This document shows positions 8,182-15,598 of a stretch of 18,461 bases of DNA, one piece after another (position 1 is the first letter of the stretch; each line of letters opens with the position of its first letter). The notes under the pieces were generated by a model. The model was given only the letters and a program-made list of their open reading frames with translations. It was not told where the DNA came from and did no database searches. Position numbers and translations under genes: made by a program. The stretch is taken from positions 1 through 18,461 of the forward strand of contig CAXBMB010000067.1 of the NCBI GenBank assembly GCA_963976695.1, written 5' to 3'. The DNA comes from CAXBMB01 sp963976695 (GTDB lineage Bacteria; Pseudomonadota; Alphaproteobacteria; Kiloniellales; DSM-21159).

Positions 8182-8715
8182 ATGCCAGATGGCAACGAAG
8201 CCGCCTGCCGCCGGTTGTCCGCCGGTTTCCAGGCCAGCGCGCAAACCAGCGCGCAAACCTCTGTGCAGGTTCCTGTGCAAGCCCCTGCGCAAGCCAGCAA
8301 CAACCGTCTGTCCTGGGGCGAAGGTTTGTCGCTGCATGATCGGGCGCGGCTGGATCCCGGACCCGGCGACCCGTTCCGGCGGGTGAAGGCGTCCCGGCGG
8401 TTTCGCTGCCCGCATTGCGGCGGGCGCGACAGCCTGGGTTTGGAGCAGCGGCAAGCAAGGGATTGCCTGGTGCAGCGCCACCGCTGCCAGGACTGCCGGC
8501 AGGCCATTCCCAGACATCTCGCTGAGCGTTGGCTGGGGCTGACATTCCGCGAGGCCCAGGCGCAGTGGCGCGATCTACGCCGGGGCTGGGACGGCGGCAA
8601 GGGCGCGGCCAGCGACCCCACATCCAAGCCAGCGTTTCAGCCGGACAGCTGTGCGCTGTTGCGCCTGCTGCGCCGCCAAGCCGCGCAACAAGTTTCCGCA
8701 CCGCCGAAAGCTTAG
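8182..8715 (+). CDS. Hypothetical zinc-ribbon protein with AQ-rich repeat
   Basis: 177 residues, family not recognised. Residues 19-38 are five tetrapeptide units (AQTS, AQTS, VQVP, VQAP, AQAS) encoded by a 12-bp tandem repeat. A two-CxxC zinc ribbon follows: C76PHC79 and C102QDC105 in FRCPHCGGRDSL and HRCQDCRQAIP. This resembles the nucleic-acid-binding ribbons of InsA-type transposase helpers and some transcription factors. The rest is basic (RWLGLTFREAQAQWRDLRRGWDGG). No signal peptide or membrane segment is visible. A strong GGAGG (8168-8172) lies 9 nt before the ATG. It converges on nrdB with a 40-bp gap. DNA or RNA binding is inference from the ribbon only. Confidence 0.65.
   Translation: MPDGNEAACRRLSAGFQASAQTSAQTSVQVPVQAPAQASNNRLSWGEGLSLHDRARLDPGPGDPFRRVKASRRFRCPHCGGRDSLGLEQRQARDCLVQRHRCQDCRQAIPRHLAERWLGLTFREAQAQWRDLRRGWDGGKGAASDPTSKPAFQPDSCALLRLLRRQAAQQVSAPPKA
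8239..8298 (+). repeat. Five tandem copies of a degenerate 12-bp unit
   Basis: Units begin at 8239, 8251, 8263, 8275 and 8287, with consensus near GCGCAAACCAGC. They lie in frame inside the zinc-ribbon gene and encode [A/V]Q[T/V/A][S/P]. The first two units differ at only two bases, consistent with recent slippage expansion. Confidence 0.85.
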
Positions 8716-8755
8716 CGGACGCCCGGCCGATCCGCGCCGATGCCGTCCGGTCCGA

Positions 8756-9718
8756 TCAGTCGAAAGCTTCTTCCCAGGAGCCCCGGGTGGCGGCGCGGGA
8801 ATATTCCGTTGACCGGTTCTCAAAGAAGTTGGTGTGCTCCATGCCGTTGAGGATGGCGTCCATCCAGGGCAGCGGGTTCTTGTCGTTGCTGTTGTAGATC
8901 GGTTGCAGGCCCAGCTGGGCCAGGCGCCGGTCGGCGATGTAGCGGATGTAGGCTTTGACCTCCGACCCCTTCAGCCCTTCCAGATCGCCCAGTTCAAAGG
9001 CCAGGTCAATGAAGGCGTCTTCGTGGGTGACGATGGTTTCGCAGGCTTTGTAAAGTTCGCGCTCCAGCGTCTCGCCCTTCACTTCCGGGTTCTCCGCCAG
9101 GAAGGTATGGAACAGCTTGATGATCGACTGGGTGTGCAGGCTTTCGTCCCGCACCGACCAGGTGACCACCTGTCCCATGCCCTTCATCTTGTTGTGGCGG
9201 GGGAAGTTCATCAGGATGGCAAAGGACGCGAAGAGCTGCAGGCCCTCGGTAAAGGCGCCGAACACCGCCATGGTTTTGGCGATGTCGATTTTCGAGTCCA
9301 TGTTGAAGTCATGCATGTAGTCGTATTTGTCCTTCATCTCCTTGTATTTGAGGAAGGCTGAATACTCGGACTCCGGCATGCCGACCGTGTCCAGCAGATG
9401 GGAATAGGCGGCGACATGGATGGTTTCCATGTTGGAAAAGGCCGCCAACATCATCTGCACTTCCGTGGGTTTGAAGATCCGCGCGTAGTGGCGCATATAG
9501 CAGTTGTTCACCTCCACGTCCGCCTGGGTAAAAAAGCGGAAAATCTGGGTGAGCAGATTCTTCTCCACCGGGGTGAGGTTGCGCTGCCAATCCTTGACAT
9601 CGTCGGCCAGCGGAATTTCTTCCGGCAGCCAATGAATGCGCTGTTGGGTCAGCCAGGCGTCGTAAGCCCAGGGATACTTGAAGGGCTTGTAGATGGGGTC
9701 GGCATCCAACAGGGACAT
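8756..9718 (-). CDS. nrdB: Ribonucleoside-diphosphate reductase class Ia, beta subunit NrdB
   Basis: Radical-generating subunit of aerobic ribonucleotide reductase, 320 residues. All di-iron ligands are present with the E. coli spacing: D67, E98, H101, E158, E192 and H195. The radical tyrosine is Y105 in ETIHVAAYSH, seven residues after E98 as in E. coli, so this is a tyrosyl-radical enzyme and not a Phe-type class Ic. The C-terminal tail ENRSTEYSRAATRGSWEEAF carries the Tyr/Glu residues that dock to the alpha subunit. It starts 42 bp after nrdA and shares its promoter. The ribosome site is modest (GAGAAAG, 10 nt). Confidence 0.97.
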   Translation of the reverse strand: MSLLDADPIYKPFKYPWAYDAWLTQQRIHWLPEEIPLADDVKDWQRNLTPVEKNLLTQIFRFFTQADVEVNNCYMRHYARIFKPTEVQMMLAAFSNMETIHVAAYSHLLDTVGMPESEYSAFLKYKEMKDKYDYMHDFNMDSKIDIAKTMAVFGAFTEGLQLFASFAILMNFPRHNKMKGMGQVVTWSVRDESLHTQSIIKLFHTFLAENPEVKGETLERELYKACETIVTHEDAFIDLAFELGDLEGLKGSEVKAYIRYIADRRLAQLGLQPIYNSNDKNPLPWMDAILNGMEHTNFFENRSTEYSRAATRGSWEEAFD

Positions 9719-9760
9719 GGGGAGGGGCTTTCTCGTTCGGGTGTTAAGGAAGCGGCGGCC

Positions 9761-11845
9761 CTACTGGCAGGCTAGGCACTCGTCGTAGTCGATCTCGCCA
9801 GCTTGCTCGCCGCCGTTGACCTTGCCGAGAAAAGGCACGCTGGCCTTGGAACTCTGCGCCGATTCGGCCCGCTGAAGCGAGCGCGAGCGGCAGTAATAGA
9901 GGCTTTTGACGCCGCGCTTCCAGGCCAGCAGATGCAGTTGGTGCAGGTCGCGCTTATGCACATCGGCGGGCAGGAACAGGTTGAGCGACTGGGCCTGACA
10001 AATCTGGCTCGCCCGGTCGGCGGCATGTTCGATCAGCCAGCGCTGGTCGAGTTCGAACGCGGTTTTGAAGACGTCCTTTTCATCATCGCTCAAGCAGGTA
10101 AGCTGCTGGACCGAGCCTTCATTGATGGTAATCGAGGTCCAGGTCGCCTCGTCATTCTGCCCCTTTTCCGCCAGCAGGCTTTCCAGGTGCTTGTTGCGCA
10201 CGGCAAAGGAGCCGGAGAGGGTTTTGTGGGTGAAGGCGTTGCCCGCCATGGGCTCGATGCCCGGGCTGGCGCCGCCACAGATGATCGAGATGGAGGCGGT
10301 TGGCGCGATGGCCATTTTGTTGGAGAAGCGCTCCATGATGCCGTGTTCGGCGGCGTCCGGGCAGGCCCCTTTTTCCTCCGCCAGCCGCACCGAGGCCGCG
10401 TCGGCCTGCGCCCGGATCTGCTTGAAGATGCGGTTGTTCCACACCTTCGCCATGGCGCTTTCCAGCGGCAGGCGGCGCTTTTGCAGGAACGAGTGAAAGC
10501 CCATCACTCCAAGCCCGACCGAGCGTTCCCGCATGGCCGAATAGCGCGCCCGCTGCATCGACTCCGGCGCGCGGTTGATGAAGTCCTGCAGCACATTGTC
10601 GAGGAAGCGCATCACGTCTTCCACCAGGGTCGGATGGTCCTGCCACTCGTCAAAGGTTTCCAGGTTGAGCGAGGACAGGCAGCACACCGCGGTCCGGTCC
10701 ACGCCGCGATGGTCGAGGCCGGTGGGCAGGGTGATCTCGCTGCACAGATTGGACATCTTGACCTTGAGGCCGGACAACTTCTGATGCTCCGGCAGCGCCC
10801 GGTTTACATGGTCGCCGAACAGAATATAGGGTTCGCCGGTTTCCACCCGGGCGGTCAGAATGCGGATCCAAAGACTTCGGGCGGAAACCGACCGAATGAC
10901 CGTGCCGTCCTTCGGGCTTTTCAGCGGCCAGTCCTCGTCGTCCATCACCGCCCGCATGAAGGCGTCGGACAGCACCGCGCCATGATGCAGGTTGAGCGCC
11001 TTGCGGTTGGGATCGCCCCCGGTGGGACGGCGGATCTCGATAAACTCCTCGATTTCCGGGTGGTCGATCTGCATATAGATCGCCGCCGATCCACGTCGCA
11101 ACGAGCCTTGGCTGATGGCCAGGGTCAGGGAATCCATGACCCGGATGAACGGCATCACGCCGCTGGTCTTGCCGTTCAGCCCCACCTTCTCGCCGATCGA
11201 GCGCAGGTTGCCCCAATAGCTGCCGATGCCGCCGCCCCGGGCGGCGAGCCAGACGTTCTCGGTCCAGATATCGACGATTCCCTGAAGCGAATCGGTGGCT
11301 TCATTCAGGAAACAGGAAATCGGCAGGCCGCGATCGGTGCCGCCGTTGGACAGCACCGGGGTGGCGGGCATGAACCACAGGTTGGAAATATAATCATAGA
11401 GGCGCTGGGCATGGGCGGTATCGTCGGCGAAGTGCGCGGCCACCCGGGCAAAGAGATCCTGGAAGGATTCGCCGGGAAGCAGATAGCGGTCGGTCAGGGT
11501 CGCCTTGCCGAAGTCGGTCAGCTTGGAATCGCGCCGCCGGTCCAGGTACACCGAAACTCCGCGTTCATTTTGAAAATGGTCGCGGATTTCCCCATGGCCC
11601 AACAGATCTTCCAGCGGCAAATCGATTTGCCGGGCCGGCGGGCGGTTCGCGGCCGGGTCGCCGCTTGGGTCGCTGCCTGCGCCGCCACGCGCGTCGCCCT
11701 CCGTCGCGCCGTCTTGCGGCTCCCGAGGCGCGGTGCCCGGCGTCCGGTCCGCTGCGTCTGTCCCCAAACCATCCACCTGCTTATCCACAGAAGGCAGACT
11801 GGTCGCAGGCTGCGATTCGCTTCGCAATACCGCCGATCCGTCCAT
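9761..11845 (-). CDS. nrdA: Ribonucleoside-diphosphate reductase class Ia, alpha subunit NrdA
   Basis: Catalytic subunit that reduces NDPs to dNDPs. 694 residues from an ATG at 11845 with GAGGGG 7 nt upstream; a longer frame to 11998 would cross the promoter. Active-site residues are C178 (LPISCFLN), N366/C368/E370 (NLCSEI) and the second redox Cys C388 (AVCCLSSLNL). The radical-transfer pair YY is in SLYYCRS, and the C-terminal redox pair is in ECLACQ. Residues 1 to about 72 are a Gly/Pro/Asp/Ala-rich, probably disordered extension, and the domain that follows begins directly with the catalytic fold (SVYLDRRR, DRYLLPGESFQDLFARVA). The N-terminal ATP-cone of E. coli NrdA is absent. nrdB follows 42 bp downstream. 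Confidence 0.97.
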   Translation of the reverse strand: MDGSAVLRSESQPATSLPSVDKQVDGLGTDAADRTPGTAPREPQDGATEGDARGGAGSDPSGDPAANRPPARQIDLPLEDLLGHGEIRDHFQNERGVSVYLDRRRDSKLTDFGKATLTDRYLLPGESFQDLFARVAAHFADDTAHAQRLYDYISNLWFMPATPVLSNGGTDRGLPISCFLNEATDSLQGIVDIWTENVWLAARGGGIGSYWGNLRSIGEKVGLNGKTSGVMPFIRVMDSLTLAISQGSLRRGSAAIYMQIDHPEIEEFIEIRRPTGGDPNRKALNLHHGAVLSDAFMRAVMDDEDWPLKSPKDGTVIRSVSARSLWIRILTARVETGEPYILFGDHVNRALPEHQKLSGLKVKMSNLCSEITLPTGLDHRGVDRTAVCCLSSLNLETFDEWQDHPTLVEDVMRFLDNVLQDFINRAPESMQRARYSAMRERSVGLGVMGFHSFLQKRRLPLESAMAKVWNNRIFKQIRAQADAASVRLAEEKGACPDAAEHGIMERFSNKMAIAPTASISIICGGASPGIEPMAGNAFTHKTLSGSFAVRNKHLESLLAEKGQNDEATWTSITINEGSVQQLTCLSDDEKDVFKTAFELDQRWLIEHAADRASQICQAQSLNLFLPADVHKRDLHQLHLLAWKRGVKSLYYCRSRSLQRAESAQSSKASVPFLGKVNGGEQAGEIDYDECLACQ

Positions 11846-11897
11846 CGTTATTCCCCTCAATCCCCAGGCTGTGGAAAAAACCGCCCCCGTGGTATTT

Positions 11898-11944
11898 CTA
11901 CAAGATATGGGGGTTTCCATTTTGTTGTTCGCTAAATCTAGCAG
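11898..11944 (-). promoter_or_regulatory. Pair of candidate NrdR boxes upstream of nrdA
   Basis: Two 16-bp sites read on the minus strand: CCCCCATATCTTGTAG (11898-11913) and CTGCTAGATTTAGCGA (11929-11944). They match the NrdR-box consensus ACACWATATSTWGTGT at 11 and 9 of 16 positions, mainly in the core. Their starts are exactly 31 bp apart, three helical turns, the spacing known for cooperative NrdR binding. The upstream site overlaps the -10/start region, so binding would repress nrdAB when dATP is plentiful. Confidence 0.6.
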
Positions 11945-11971
11945 ATTAGGACTTTTTGTCACGAGGAACAA
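11943..11971 (-). promoter_or_regulatory. Candidate sigma-70 promoter of nrdAB
   Basis: A -35 TTGTTC (11966-11971) and a -10 TAATCT (11943-11948) are separated by 17 bp on the minus strand. The predicted start near 11936 gives a leader of about 90 nt before the nrdA ATG and lies within the upstream NrdR-like box. Confidence 0.55.
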
Positions 11972-12286
11972 AATAGAAACATCGATGCGAAAGCGCAAGG
12001 CGAGATTGGGCGCGTGGGGGCGCAGGAGTCGAAAAACCTTGGCGGGCCTGGGCTTGTCGCCCGCGCGGCGCGGCGGCGGTGGCGATGAAATTTATTTTAG
12101 CGCTTTTCCCACCGACGGCCCCTGGCCGACGGCTCTTGACCGGCGGCCTTGCTCGGCGGTCGGCAAACCCGCCAAGCCACCGCCTGTCGCCCGATGATCC
12201 GGCGGGTGATGACCCAGCAGGCGATGACCCAGGGGGCCATGACAGGGACGAAACGCCGGGGTGCGTCTTGCCACGTCAATCGCACT
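11972..12286. other. Interval between rluE and the nrdA promoter
   Basis: About 315 bp without a convincing gene. The only structure I see is a short 15-bp tandem repeat at 12193-12252 and a small AT patch near 12087-12104. No T-tailed hairpin was found after rluE. Confidence 0.5.
12193..12252. repeat. Degenerate 15-bp tandem repeat (about four units)
   Basis: Units begin at 12193, 12208, 12223 and 12238, with a core of GATGACCCAGSRGGC; the second and third units differ at two positions, and the outer ones are more diverged. The repeat lies just downstream of rluE. In one plus-strand frame it would read DDPAG repeats, but no start or family supports translation. Confidence 0.7.
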
Positions 12287-13012
12287 TCAGGTCCGGGTCT
12301 GGTCCTCGCGCCATTGGCCGGGCGCCAGGTCGGCCAGCAACCAGGGACCGATGGCGACGCGGATCAGGCGCAAGGTGGGAAAACCCACCGCGGCGGTCAT
12401 GCGGCGCACCTGGCGGTTCCGGCCCTCGCGCAACACCAGCTCGAGCCAGCTTGTCGGGATGTTCTTGCGCGTGCGGATCGGTGGGACGCGGGGCCAAAGC
12501 CGGGGCGGCGGATCGAGGCGGCGCGCCTCGGCCGGCTGGCTTTGGCCGTCCTTGAGCGCGACGCCCTGGCGCAGCGCCGCCAGCGCCGCCGGGGTCACCG
12601 CGCCTTCCACCTGCACCCAGTAGGTTTTGGCCAGACGGTGCCGGGGGTCGGCGATGCGCGCCTGCAACCGCCCGTCGTTGGTCAGCACCAGCAGGCCTTC
12701 GCTGTCCCGATCCAGCCGTCCGGCGGCATAGACATCGGATAGGTCGACAAAGTCCTTGAGGGTCTGGCGGCCGGCGCTGTCGGTGAACTGGCAGAGCACG
12801 TCAAAGGGCTTGTTGAGCAGAATAACCCTGGTCGGGCCGCTGGGCCGTTGCGCCGAAACCGCTTTCTGCCGCGCGGCGGCGGGCCTGGCCGGGGCCGGCT
12901 TTCCGGGATTGGGCTTTCGGGGACCGGGTTTTTGCGGATCGGGTTTTTGGAGGCTCGGCTTTTGCCGCCCCGGCCGTCGCCGATCCTTGGGTTGGGGTTT
13001 GGCGTGCTTCAT
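12287..13012 (-). CDS. rluE: 23S rRNA pseudouridine synthase RluE-like (RsuA family)
   Basis: Isomerises a uridine in 23S rRNA (U2457 in E. coli for RluE) to pseudouridine. 241 residues. The catalytic domain begins near residue 60 (PTRVILLNKPFDVLCQFT), with the catalytic Asp D101 in AGRLDRDSEGLLVLTNDG. Further family motifs are KTYWVQVEG and LREGRNRQVRRMTAAVGFPTLRLIRVAIGPW. There is no S4 RNA-binding domain, as in RluE. Residues 1-59 are a Lys/Pro/Arg-rich, probably disordered tail with five pentapeptide repeats, likely an RNA-binding extension (inference). The ATG at 13012 has no clear ribosome site but overlaps (ATGA) the stop of a small upstream frame. The exact target base is not provable from sequence. 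Confidence 0.88.
   Translation of the reverse strand: MKHAKPQPKDRRRPGRQKPSLQKPDPQKPGPRKPNPGKPAPARPAAARQKAVSAQRPSGPTRVILLNKPFDVLCQFTDSAGRQTLKDFVDLSDVYAAGRLDRDSEGLLVLTNDGRLQARIADPRHRLAKTYWVQVEGAVTPAALAALRQGVALKDGQSQPAEARRLDPPPRLWPRVPPIRTRKNIPTSWLELVLREGRNRQVRRMTAAVGFPTLRLIRVAIGPWLLADLAPGQWREDQTRT
12890..12964 (-). repeat. In-frame 15-bp repeat coding for KP-rich pentapeptides in RluE
   Basis: Residues 17-41 of RluE are five units QKPSL, QKPDP, QKPGP, RKPNP and GKPAP, encoded by five degenerate 15-bp units. This is a slippage-type expansion in the basic N-terminal tail. Confidence 0.8.
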
Positions 13013-13212
13013 GGGCGATCAAATAGCCGCTGGCGGCGGCGGTGAAAAGGAAAAGAACGCCGCGCGGTCGCCGCCGGGGCGGCGGCGGATTGGAGCGCTT
13101 GTTCACGTGCCCGCTCAAATGTCTGCGCTGTCATCTCCAATGCTCGCGCTGTCACAGATACTGTCACGGGCGCTGTCGTGGGGGCGTCCGGCGCTGTTTT
13201 CCCGTCGATCAC
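13009..13212 (-). CDS. Possible 67-codon leader ORF between the M24 gene and rluE
   Basis: A frame starting with GTG at 13212, three nucleotides after the M24 stop codon. GGTGAG lies 7 nt before the GTG, and the frame ends in an ATGA overlap with the rluE start. The peptide is Thr/Ala/Val-rich at first (TAPVTVSVTARALEMTAQTF), partly from a 12-bp tandem unit ACAGNNNNNGTG, and basic at the end. I recognise no family and the codon use is not strongly typical. The tight spacing suggests a real translationally coupled leader, but chance is possible. Confidence 0.3.
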   Translation of the reverse strand: MIDGKTAPDAPTTAPVTVSVTARALEMTAQTFERAREQALQSAAAPAATARRSFPFHRRRQRLFDRP

Positions 13213-13215
13213 CGG

Positions 13216-14409
13216 CTAGCTCACCGGGAGGATGATGCTGTCCAGATCCTTGGGCGCCTGGGTCAGCACTTCCGGCTGGTCGCCGACCACCACCGTGTCG
13301 TCGATGCGAAAGCCGCCGACGCCGTAAACATAAATTCCCGGTTCGGCCGAATAGACCTCGTTGGCCTCCAGCCGCCGATCATTGAACGGCATGTCCTCGG
13401 GCCATTCATGCCCCAGATAGCCCAGGCCGTGGCCGGTGCGGTGGCGGATGTTCTCGCCATAGCCGGCCTGGACGATCCGGCCTCTGGCGGCCTCCTCAAT
13501 ATCTGAAACCAGGCGGCCCGGCACCATCTCCTCGATGGCGGCTTGATTGGCTTGCAGCGCGGTTTCGTAGAGATGGATCTGCGCCGCGCTGGGTTGGCCG
13601 GCGAAATAGGTGCGTTCGTTTTCAATCACCAGGCCGTTGAGACGGGGAATGATAATGTTGACCAAGCCGTCGCCTTCGCGGATCCGTATGCCGGTGGGCG
13701 CGCCGTTGCCGTGGGGCGAGGCCGAGGTCGGGCCGGTCAAGCTGTAAGCCCTGATCTCCAGATGCTCATCGGCAAAGCGCTGGGCGGCTTCCTCGAACAT
13801 CACCGCGGTCATGGCGGCGTCCAGCTCCTGCACGATCCGGCCGGGGCGAATGTTCTCGCGATAGCGCGCCTGGGCCCAGTCGGAAAGCGCCGCCGCCCGG
13901 CGCATCAAGGTCAGCTCTTCCGGGTGCTTTACGCGGCGCAGCGCCCGCAACGCCGCCACCAGCGGCTTCAGGGTCAGACCCGGTAGCTGCTCGGGAAGGC
14001 GGTTGAGCGCGCCGCCCGACCCGTCGGTGCCCAGGGTGGCGTTTTCCAGACCTTTGGATTTCAACAGCTCGGCGGCGATCTTGGCCCAGTCGGGCAGCAA
14101 GCGCGCGCTGTTCAGGCCGCCGCGATGCTCGTCATATAGCGTCACGTCTTCCAGCCACAGCACCCCGCGCTCTCCGGCCATCTTCAGATGGTGGGTGGAG
14201 AGTTCGTTCATCAAGGCAAAGCTGGCGCCGTCGCGGGTTATCACCAGCATGACCGGGCGTTCCCAGGTTTGCACGTCGAGGTGAAAATTGCTGGCGAATT
14301 GGAAAAAGTCGGCGCTGGCGACCAGCAGGCCGTCCAGGTTTTCACGCGCCATCAGCGCCTGCATCTCGACCAGACGGCTTTCGAAAACCTGTTTGCTCAA
14401 AAAGGCCAC
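13216..14409 (-). CDS. M24-family (Xaa-Pro aminopeptidase/creatinase-like) protein with altered metal ligands
   Basis: 397 residues from a GTG at 14409 with AGGGGAG about 10 nt upstream; an open frame continues to 14709 but is unlike the family. The creatinase-type N-terminal domain spans about 5-155 and the pita-bread catalytic domain about 165-390. The His ligand is seen in RTGHGLGYLGHEWPED (H327) and one Glu in SAEPGIYVYG (E356). The usual first Asp ligand is replaced in VNIIIPRLNG (N251 or I), the second Asp appears as Glu in GLVIENERTYF (E263), and the last Glu ligand appears as Asp in FRIDDTVVV (D370). It may be a peptidase with unusual metal binding or a creatinase-like hydrolase of another substrate. 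It lies just upstream of rluE on the same strand. Confidence 0.85.
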   Translation of the reverse strand: MAFLSKQVFESRLVEMQALMARENLDGLLVASADFFQFASNFHLDVQTWERPVMLVITRDGASFALMNELSTHHLKMAGERGVLWLEDVTLYDEHRGGLNSARLLPDWAKIAAELLKSKGLENATLGTDGSGGALNRLPEQLPGLTLKPLVAALRALRRVKHPEELTLMRRAAALSDWAQARYRENIRPGRIVQELDAAMTAVMFEEAAQRFADEHLEIRAYSLTGPTSASPHGNGAPTGIRIREGDGLVNIIIPRLNGLVIENERTYFAGQPSAAQIHLYETALQANQAAIEEMVPGRLVSDIEEAARGRIVQAGYGENIRHRTGHGLGYLGHEWPEDMPFNDRRLEANEVYSAEPGIYVYGVGGFRIDDTVVVGDQPEVLTQAPKDLDSIILPVS

Positions 14410-14651
14410 GGTGTTGTTCTCCCCTGTTGGCGGTGCGCTGAACGCGTACGCGTCGGGCGCCGCCCCCGAGTCTGGCGCCGCCGTCGCGTTGGCTTGTGCG
14501 CGACAGCCTAAAACCCCGGGCGGTCGCGCCGCCAGTTGGCAAAAGGTGAAGGCACTCTTGCGGCGCTGGCACAGGTCGTCGGGCAGACGGCCATCCTTTC
14601 GGCGGGCCCTTTCGGCTGGCCAGCTCGAGGCCGCCCGTTCGAGGCCGCCGG

Positions 14652-15461
14652 CTACAGGTCGATCCGTCGGAACCCTTGCTGATCGGGACGGCCCGGCGCA
14701 AACAGCCAAAGCGGCGGCGTCTGTGTGTCGCGCAGCGGATTTTCGGCGAAGGATCCGGCGGGGGTCAGTCCGGGCGCCGGCAGGGCGATCAGCGCCGAGG
14801 AAACCGTTCGGAAACCGTTCTCATAGTCCACGGTCATGGCGCTGCCAGGGTCGTCGGCCTGGTCGCGCCGGCGGCAGGCGAGCAACGCTTGCCAGGCGCG
14901 CCAGTCGCCGCCGTCCTCGGCCAGCGGATCGGGTTGGGGCGCCGGCGCCGTTCGGAAGCGGTCCAGATAGTTTTGAATGCGCGGTGAGCTTGGATCGTTG
15001 AGATCGTGCGCCGTCAGCATCGACAGGCCGGCTGGAATGGCCTGGCAGTCGAGCTGGCCGCCCGCCGCCGCGTCGTGGCGGATCCAGAAAGCTTCCTGGT
15101 TATCGGCGATCACCAAGTTGAAGCTGCGGTAGGCGTGCGGATTCAACTGCCGCAGCGCCGCGGCGGCGTCGCCGGCGTCGGCGAAATCCAGGGCGTCGAG
15201 CACCAGTTCCCCGCGCGAGCGCTTGCCGATGGCCGGTCCGAGCGTGCCCCAGCGGTTCAACACCACCGCCAGGACGCCGTGGTCGTTAACCCCCAGCCAG
15301 GAACCATGGGAAAGTTGATCCTGACCGGCCGTGACCTCGGGCCGGTCGGGCCAGTGGCGTCCCGGGCTTTGCCACGGCCGGTCGGCCATTTCGTCCCGGT
15401 TTCCGGCGAAAAGCAGCGGCCAGGGGTGATCGGGGCGGCGGAGTAACACGATCGTGCACAT
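14652..15461 (-). CDS. NRDE (TANGO2-like) family protein
   Basis: 269 residues starting at an ATG (15461) that gives the family N-terminus MCTIVLLRRP; Cys2 would become N-terminal after Met removal, as in Ntn-hydrolase-like members. The eponymous NRDE motif is at residues 21-24 (FAGNRDEMADRPW). Further conserved stretches are GSWLGVNDHGVLAVVLNRWG, RGELVLDAL and SFNLVIADNQEAFWI. The human homologue TANGO2 has been linked to haem trafficking and lipid metabolism, but the bacterial role is not settled. A longer in-frame N-terminus to 15587 lacks family similarity. It is divergent from the DUF1476 gene and about 240 bp upstream of the M24 gene; that gap holds no recognisable gene. Confidence 0.9.
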   Translation of the reverse strand: MCTIVLLRRPDHPWPLLFAGNRDEMADRPWQSPGRHWPDRPEVTAGQDQLSHGSWLGVNDHGVLAVVLNRWGTLGPAIGKRSRGELVLDALDFADAGDAAAALRQLNPHAYRSFNLVIADNQEAFWIRHDAAAGGQLDCQAIPAGLSMLTAHDLNDPSSPRIQNYLDRFRTAPAPQPDPLAEDGGDWRAWQALLACRRRDQADDPGSAMTVDYENGFRTVSSALIALPAPGLTPAGSFAENPLRDTQTPPLWLFAPGRPDQQGFRRIDL

Positions 15462-15598
15462 AAAAAGCAGCCTTGCGCTTTGGCGTTTGTGACTGTGAAC
15501 GGTAGTATTTTCACGATAACATTGCCGTTGCTTTCCAGATCGGACGGCCGGCGCGGAGCAGTTTCCTTGGCCTCGGCGGAAAGGCAAGCCGAATCTGT

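Noticed and set aside
8182..8715. Zinc-ribbon gene as an insertion-sequence InsA protein
   Set aside because: The two CxxC pairs resemble InsA-type ribbons, but there are no terminal inverted repeats, no target duplication and no transposase partner nearby.
8716..8749. CGGACG/CGTCCG inverted repeat between the zinc-ribbon gene and nrdB as a terminator
   Set aside because: Six-bp arms separated by 22 bp and no T-run on either strand; too weak to call.
9803..11935. 710-codon plus-strand open frame antisense to nrdA
   Set aside because: Shadow of NrdA, whose catalytic residues are all present on the minus strand.
12193..12252. CRISPR-like array
   Set aside because: Units are 15 bp, directly adjacent and degenerate with no spacers; this is a simple tandem repeat. 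No CRISPR array was seen anywhere in the window.
14442..14453. 12-bp palindrome ACGCGTACGCGT upstream of the M24 gene
   Set aside because: Built from CG-rich alternating bases, single occurrence and no promoter context; likely chance.
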